NCBI GenBank assembly: GCA_928212115.1
Contig: CAKMRJ010005634.1
Span: 123,757,797-123,821,796 of the forward strand
DNA length: 64,000 nt
From: Lactuca virosa
Lineage: Eukaryota; Streptophyta; Magnoliopsida; Asterales; Asteraceae
Direction: 5' to 3'
Positions 57,301 through 64,000 of the stretch are shown piece after piece. The notes beneath the pieces were generated by a model, which was not told where the DNA came from, did not search any database, and saw only the letters and a list, made by a program, of their open reading frames with translations. Position numbers and translations under genes: made by a program. Every line of letters begins with the position of its first letter. Position 1 is the stretch's first letter.

Positions 57301-59667
57301 TGTGACAACCCATTATTTTCAATCTTGAAAAAGTCAAACAAAGTCAACAAAAGTGAAACATGTTAAATAAAATTCAAATTTGTCGTTTTGATTTATCTTA
57401 TTAAGGTTAGATTAATAATGTCTATGTGTATAAACCTTGTATTAAAGGTGTTGTGAGGATTATAAGTAAAAATCACTCAACCCGAAAAACCCTCGCAAAC
57501 CTTCAAGTCTTCGGGCCGAAAACCATTCTCAGTCAAGATCCTTCGGACCATAAACCCACCTCGGACCGCAAATGCCCGAAAGCAGCAATCGGTTCTCGGT
57601 CGGAAACCCTTTTACTCAAAGCAAGTTCTCGGCCGAAAACGGGAAGATTCTTCTCCATTGTCACGGGTTTTGAGATGTTTTGTGCATCCTAATGAACTTG
57701 TCCCATCAACTCTTCCTTCCTATTTATACATAAAACCAAAAACATATCCTCACTTCTTCACCTTCCAACCAAAAACACTTCTTCTCTCCCAAGAACATCA
57801 ACCCGAGCACCTAGTATTCTCATATATATCATACGAAAATTCACCTTATTCTCCTTTGGATCTTGCTAATTTCACTTAGTGTTCTTCATCCTTTCAAGAA
57901 ATCATCATCCATCATCTTAAACTCCAACCGAAAACACTCACATCCTCTTGGTTTCACCAAGAACACCAAGAACTCCACTTGAATCATCAAGTGGCTGAAA
58001 ACTCAAGGCTGACCGAAAACTCCCATCAGCCTCGCGAATTACTTCTAACACTCCTATTTCGTAAGTGAATCTTACATATTAGGTTATTTCTTTAATATTC
58101 TTGCCTTTATATTCACTAATTATATACATATATAGAGTCAAATGCTATTAGGACTCGGTTTTGTTACGCGATCTTACTCGTGGAATTAAAACTACCTTTT
58201 TGGATCTTCACTAGATTACACACATAAGGTGCATACCCCTATGTTTTACCATTTTAAATGCTTTCAGGGGAAGAATACAAGTAGAACACAAAATATTTGT
58301 GTCAACACTTACATCTTATTACAAACCATTTTTAAGATACTAATGCTTTTATAAACTTATTAACTATTTTTAAACTGTTTTCAAACTCTTAAATTGTTCT
58401 TTTTATCAAATCATATTCATATATATCGTGATGTATAATTAGGACTTAACAGACTTAGGACTATTGCTTTTACCTTGACTCCTGTTCCTTGTTTGGTTGT
58501 GGGCTTAGGGTAGGATCAACTGTCCGATTGTCAGTTAAACCTTAATTCTACATGCCAAGTATATATATGAGTATTAAACTTATTTCAATAACATTGGCAA
58601 TCAGTTCAGTTCAAACATAACATTAGGAAACTATAATAGGTATAGTTTTGAGATCTTTTCACACTATTACTAGTTCAATAATACATTACATGAATCAATA
58701 CAGAAGTATAAACTACTTTTCATTGCAAGTTCATTATTCATTTACAAGAACAACAAAAACATATACATACTATACGTAAACGAGTTAATACTAGAATGTG
58801 AGATACTACTTCATGGTGCTTAGTAATATCCTTGCTAAGTCATGTTTTATAACCAAAGTCTTCTGGAGGGAGAGCGTGAGTTTGTGTATAGACCTATACG
58901 GGACTCACAATCCCGCACCTTGGCTGTTAGCTACAGTTGGGACCGGCAGGTCTACGGGTGACAAATGTCATAACTTTTCGACGCCTGAAGAACGTCGTGT
59001 AAATACTAGTCAATTAAGTATGTTTATAATCTCATTCATATTAAGCATTAACTAAAAATTTAGGTTTACAAAACAAACATTACTTCAGTGGTTTTATTTT
59101 AACTAATAAGACTACCAACCTTTATTTTCCAAGTACTAATACACTATGGAGTTCATACAAGTGCAGTACACTATTTTCTATCAAAGAAAACATTCATTTA
59201 TGGAAAAAACACACACTCAGACTATTTCAGAGAACAATATTATACAAAACATTTTGGTCCTAAGGTCTAAGACTGCTTTTCATTTAAATAGAGAAAATAT
59301 GGGATTTTCTGAGCAACATACTATCATTTTCGTGGAACAAATACAAACATCAAATACTAAATGCTTATGAATTCACCAACTTAAATTCTGATACTCTCTT
59401 TTCAAAATAACTTGTATTCTCAGGGAACCAGTAGACAGGTACACTCATGCAGGTTTTTGAGAAGATGGAGCTTACTTAAGGATCTTCTTTTATATTGCTT
59501 TACATTTTTGGTGTCATACATTCAACTCAAAGAACACACATGTATTAACTATATTTTATATTTAATGGATGTTGTTTCTTGTTTTACTATTATGCAATTG
59601 TTATTATACTGAGCATGACGCCCTCCGCCCCCGAACATTTCTATCGTTCCGGTTTGGGGGTGTGACA
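57301..59667 (+). repeat. Gypsy-C 3' LTR (2367 bp)
   Basis: It begins TGTGACAACCCATTATTTTC and ends TTTGGGGGTGTGACA, followed by CATAC, the target duplication. It carries the conserved motif at 58485-58503 and the islands CATACCCCTATG (58226) and ATAACTTGTATTCTCAGG (59407), shared with the other LTRs. Small frames within it are not genes. Confidence 0.92.
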
Positions 59668-59672
59668 CATAC

Positions 59673-61296
59673 TTTGTTCAAATCATATCTTGAAAATCTT
59701 TTCAAGCTAAGAAGGTTGAAAACACCTCAAAATATACAGATTTAAAATGTTTCTTACTCTAGCACGTATAGAATTGGAGTTATGATGTTTTCGTTAATTG
59801 AGAAACAAAGGATAAACTGAGACCTATTCTATAAACTGTTTTCTTGTTGGGAATCCACATGAACTTTTGAATATTTTTTTAGCACTTCAAGGAATGTTCC
59901 TTAAGAAAAAAAATCATATGTCAAGAAGTCAGTGGGAGTCATACTGATCTTTAGAGTTTCAAGAGTCAGCCGACAATAAACCTTTGACTTATCACTAGCA
60001 CACAACCTGAGGTTAATGACCGATCGTATTTGAATGAGACATTCTTATTTATATGCACCTTCCAGTTGACTTGGCTATTCTTATGAGTTCTAAGTTTTCA
60101 TTTAACTGTAAAAGTGAAAGGCACATTGATCAGTGAAAGTACATCGATCAATATGCGTAAGCTGCTAATAACACAGAATCACTGGTAGGCCCTTGTGATT
60201 CCAGAGGAAAAGAAATTTAAATTAAGGAAAGTTCAGTCCATGAAAGGAAAATTAAATTTGAACTTTGTTTGGTCCTAAACCTTGTCTTATGATTGTAGGT
60301 TAGAAATGATAGGTTCACATGGATGGGAACGTATGTACCATAAAATCTACGTGGCAAAGTTTTCGCTCTAATTCATGAGAATGATTATGAGGAAACACTT
60401 CCACTAGTAGATTTTAAAGGATCTTATAAAGATCAGTATGGATATTGATTGAATTAATTGCATTCTCAAATTCATAATATGATTACGACATCCTTGTTAA
60501 TATTTTGAATGGTGAGGAATGGCAAGGAATTGTTTGAACTTTTAAGACTTATAGTTATGGGTTATGAAAGGGTTTGAACATACATATATTCTATCCAATA
60601 AAGGTGTATAAGCTTAAGAATTCTAGTTGGAGACTTATCGAAGCTCCCCATAACAGATGTTTGTACTTCAGTAAGAAAATCAAGGGTAACAATTTCTAGA
60701 CGTCCAGTTGATTTCTGGATACATGTCATAGCTAGTAGGAGCATAATTGTTATGCTAGTATTGCATGTTGACAATACTGTTCGTAGGGAACAAAGTTCTC
60801 AATTTGTAAACCTTAAAGTTTGGGAATAGTTTTTATTTGATAGACTTAAGGGAGAGGGAACTCATACTTTGTTTCGAATATAAAGGATTACATCATATAG
60901 TTTAATAGAACTAAGTCATAGATATATGTGAATATAATGTTGAAATGGTTCAACATAGGGAATGTCATATATGAAACTATTATATCAAGAGATCGAACAA
61001 ATATCGGATATAATGAATCGAGTCCCATACGCTTCAGATATAGGATCGATTACATGTTCTATAATATTCACGTATTCTAATTTTTCCAAATGCCTTGAGC
61101 ATTGAGAGGAAAAGGATTAGAATTTTTGCGTGACTAGAGTTGTTAAACAACTGTCAAGAACATTATGAGATTTACTGAAGATTGGTTGCTTGTGAAAAGT
61201 TGGAAGTATGGTGTTAATTTGGATGGCTCATAGTGACATGATTCTTGATTAAGATGATTCATAATTAAAATAGATGGGCGTATGGGAAAAAGGAAA
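59673..61296 (+). pseudogene. pol: Copia-4 RT and RNase H remains
   Basis: After Gypsy-C the Copia reading resumes in many frames. The end of integrase lies near 59670-59740. DYEETLPLVDF near 60381 parallels DYEETFSQV of Copia-2. KVYKLKNSSWRLIEAPHNR lies near 60603. VLHVDNTVRR near 60755 is at the YVDD place (catalytic residues lost). KNIMRFTEDWLL near 61150 parallels the K(S/N)ILKYLR segment before RNase H. It is broken off near 61296 by Copia-5. Confidence 0.75.
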
Positions 61297-62572
<1,276 letters not shown>

Positions 62573-62573
62573 A

Positions 62574-62585
62574 TTGGTATAAGAG
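62574..62585 (+). promoter_or_regulatory. Copia-5 primer-binding site, degenerate
   Basis: TTGGTATAAGAGAC directly after the LTR end resembles TTGGTATCAGAGC. Confidence 0.6.
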
Positions 62586-62640
62586 ACAAAATGGTTGCTT
62601 TTTTAAACGAAACTCTGATTTTGAAAAACCATCTATACCG

Positions 62641-62835
62641 TTGAAGCTCATTTTTTTTCTCTTAAACAATCATAAAAAAACATCAAAGGAAATGACACAA
62701 GATTTATCACTTAACGTTTCCAACAGTGTTGGTGGTTCTAGCCGAGCCCCAATACTTGTTGCAGGCGAATATCACCACTGGTCTGAAAGAATGGAGAGGT
62801 ATCTGAAAAGACTTGGTAGAGATGTATGTAGATCT
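62641..62835 (+). pseudogene. gag: Copia-5 gag N-terminus
   Basis: The frame from 62641, with a likelier ATG at 62692 (MTQDLSLNVSN), contains RAPILVAGEYHHWSERMERY, the usual start of a Copia gag (pocket of PxLxxxEYxxWxxRM). Gypsy-D LTR interrupts after GRDVCRSC-like codons at 62835; the remaining codons of that frame are LTR sequence. Confidence 0.78.
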
Positions 62836-64000
62836 TGTCACACACCAAAACTGGAATGGCGGAAACGTTCGGGGGCGGAGGACGTCATGTTTAGTATCAC
62901 AACACATGTATCATAGCAATCATAGTAACAAAAAACCATTGTATTAATATTAAAGTGTTTACGAAGTAGTGATTCATAAAAGATTGAATCCAAAAGTAAA
63001 TAACAAAACAAGACATAAAGCTACTATACTTCATCTTTTGAATCCTATCGCGCGTACCTGTCTACTAGTTTCCTGAGAATACAAGTTATTTTGAAAGAGT
63101 AGATCAACATTTAAGCTGGTGAGTTCATAAGATTTTAGTGATGTAAAGTAAGTTGAAAGTCCTTTTAGAAAAGTTCGCTTGTTCCTCCAGAAGATCCTAT
63201 ATCTTCTGATATGATGAAAGTTAAGTAAAAATGGCTCTACAATCCTTTCTATGAGTACTAAATGGATACAAGTTATATAAAACCCAGAGTAAACAAACAA
63301 TCGGTTGTGTGAATCTGCACTAAGCCCATAACCAAACAAGGAACAGGAAATGAGGCGGAAGTCACACATCCCATTGTTTGTTCGGCCTTTGTTTTATATA
63401 ACCCTAGTGTATTCACTTGGTACTCACGAAGTTAACTGTAATAGTTCCTTTATATTTGATGAAAACATCTATTAAGAAAAACCCATATTTCCTTTAGTAA
63501 AAATAGCAACCACAATAGTTCCTTCTATAATCACCTAGTTTATACAACTTATATATAATCTAATATCGAATGGATAGTTAATTGTGTGAATCTGCCCTAA
63601 GCCCACAACCAAACAAGGAACAAGAAGTAAGTCGGAATTCACACATCCAACTACCTATCGGATATTAATTATATATAACCCGGATGTATAAGTTAAGGTA
63701 TTATAGAATTAACCACTTAAGGTCCTTTAAGTTATACTAGTTTAATAAAATGGATTAAACCCTTTTACTGATAAGTTTCTAGTTTAGTCTACTAAGTGTT
63801 CTAACTGAAAAGTATATCTTTGTACTATAAAACGATGTATTGAATTTGTATACTATGACCTGACCCATACCTAGTACTCCTTATGATACTTAGTGTATAC
63901 GGAATATATATAACTAAGATCGGATAGATAGTAGACTGGGTGCATCTGCTCTAAGCCCACAACCAAACAACAAGGAACATGAAATGAAGCGGAAAACATA
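62836..64000 (-). mobile_element. Gypsy-D: LTR of a Gypsy-B-type element, running off the right edge
   Basis: It begins TGTCACACACCAAAACTGG, next to GATCT. It aligns along its visible length with the solo LTR at 34502 onward (same order of islands, three conserved-motif copies at 63325, 63602 and 63956). Whether it is a solo LTR or the LTR of a full element cannot be seen. The frame at 63031-63369 parallels 34756-35043 and is LTR sequence, not a gene. Confidence 0.88.

Larger units (their letters stand above)
37989..59667 (+). mobile_element. Gypsy-C: Ty3/Gypsy chromovirus-like element, host of Gypsy-B
   Basis: 5' LTR 37989-39615 (truncated) with its last five bases at 51162-51166, primer-binding site 51170-51181, an additional ORF (about 51640-52284), gag (52691-53967), protease to chromodomain (about 54000-57240), polypurine tract and 3' LTR 57301-59667. 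Flanking pentamers CATAT and CATAC are within Copia-4 integrase. Proteins are closely related to Gypsy-B. C-terminal [17 protein letters not shown] suggests the chromodomain tail of the Tekay lineage. Its reading frames contain many stops, and the LTRs differ more than those of Gypsy-B, in agreement with it being the older host. Confidence 0.92.
31106..61296 (+). mobile_element. Copia-4: highly decayed Copia element, base of stack 2, in three pieces
   Basis: The pieces are 31106-34501 (LTR, leader, gag, protease, start of integrase), 37739-37988 (integrase) and 59673-61296 (integrase end, RT, start of RNase H). Each junction is the target duplication of a later insertion: ATTAA for the solo LTR, CATAT/CATAC for Gypsy-C. 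Reading across the joins restores the order of Copia-1 and Copia-2 pol. The 3' end is cut by Copia-5 at about 61297; no 3' LTR is seen. Stops occur every few dozen codons, the heaviest decay in the window. Confidence 0.8.

Overview
This window looks like gene-free, repeat-packed chromatin from a large plant genome. It is AT-rich, almost every reading frame belongs to a Ty1/Copia or Ty3/Gypsy LTR retrotransposon, most primer-binding sites match the initiator-methionine tRNA, and a decayed piece of chloroplast petB is embedded in it. The element ends (LTRs starting TGTGACAACCC and ending GGGGTGTGACA) remind me of Asteraceae such as lettuce. That is recollection, not proof. I see no intact host gene, rRNA, tRNA gene or CRISPR array.

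The window holds two stacks of nested insertions. Stack 1 (1-30097) is an old minus-strand Gypsy element (Gypsy-A). Its RNase H region is cut by a minus-strand Copia that runs off the left edge (Copia-1, 1-4760). Its leader carries a Tourist-like MITE (8400-8610). Its single ~1.7 kb 5' LTR is split into three pieces (9034-9811, 23552-23977, 29585-30097) by Copia-2 (9812-23551, plus strand) and by a gag-only SIRE-like element (23978-29584, minus strand). Copia-2 is itself split by Copia-3 (12977-19038, minus strand, perfect ATAAG target duplication).

About 1 kb of unassigned AT-rich DNA (30098-31105) separates this from stack 2. The base of stack 2 is a very decayed plus-strand Copia-4, visible in three pieces (31106-34501, 37739-37988, 59673-61296). 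It was hit by a 3.2 kb solo LTR (34502-37733, perfect ATTAA duplication), by Gypsy-C (37989-59667, plus strand) and by Copia-5 (from 61297). Gypsy-B (39616-51161, minus strand) landed five bases before the end of Gypsy-C's 5' LTR. The LTR of Copia-5 contains the petB fragment, and its gag is cut by another Gypsy LTR (Gypsy-D, 62836 to the right edge).

Gypsy-B and Gypsy-C are related chromovirus-like elements (probably Tekay lineage). Both carry an additional open reading frame between the primer-binding site and gag, with a predicted C-terminal coiled coil. Their LTRs, the solo LTR and Gypsy-D share short conserved islands. Those of the Gypsy-B type also carry an exact 20-bp palindrome.

Copia-1, -2 and -4 share a repeated leader motif with a TTAA centre that may fold as a stem-loop. 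These non-coding motifs and the extra ORF are the least explained features in the window. All gag-pol frames are interrupted, so nothing here appears autonomous, although Gypsy-B is well preserved with LTRs nearly identical by eye.
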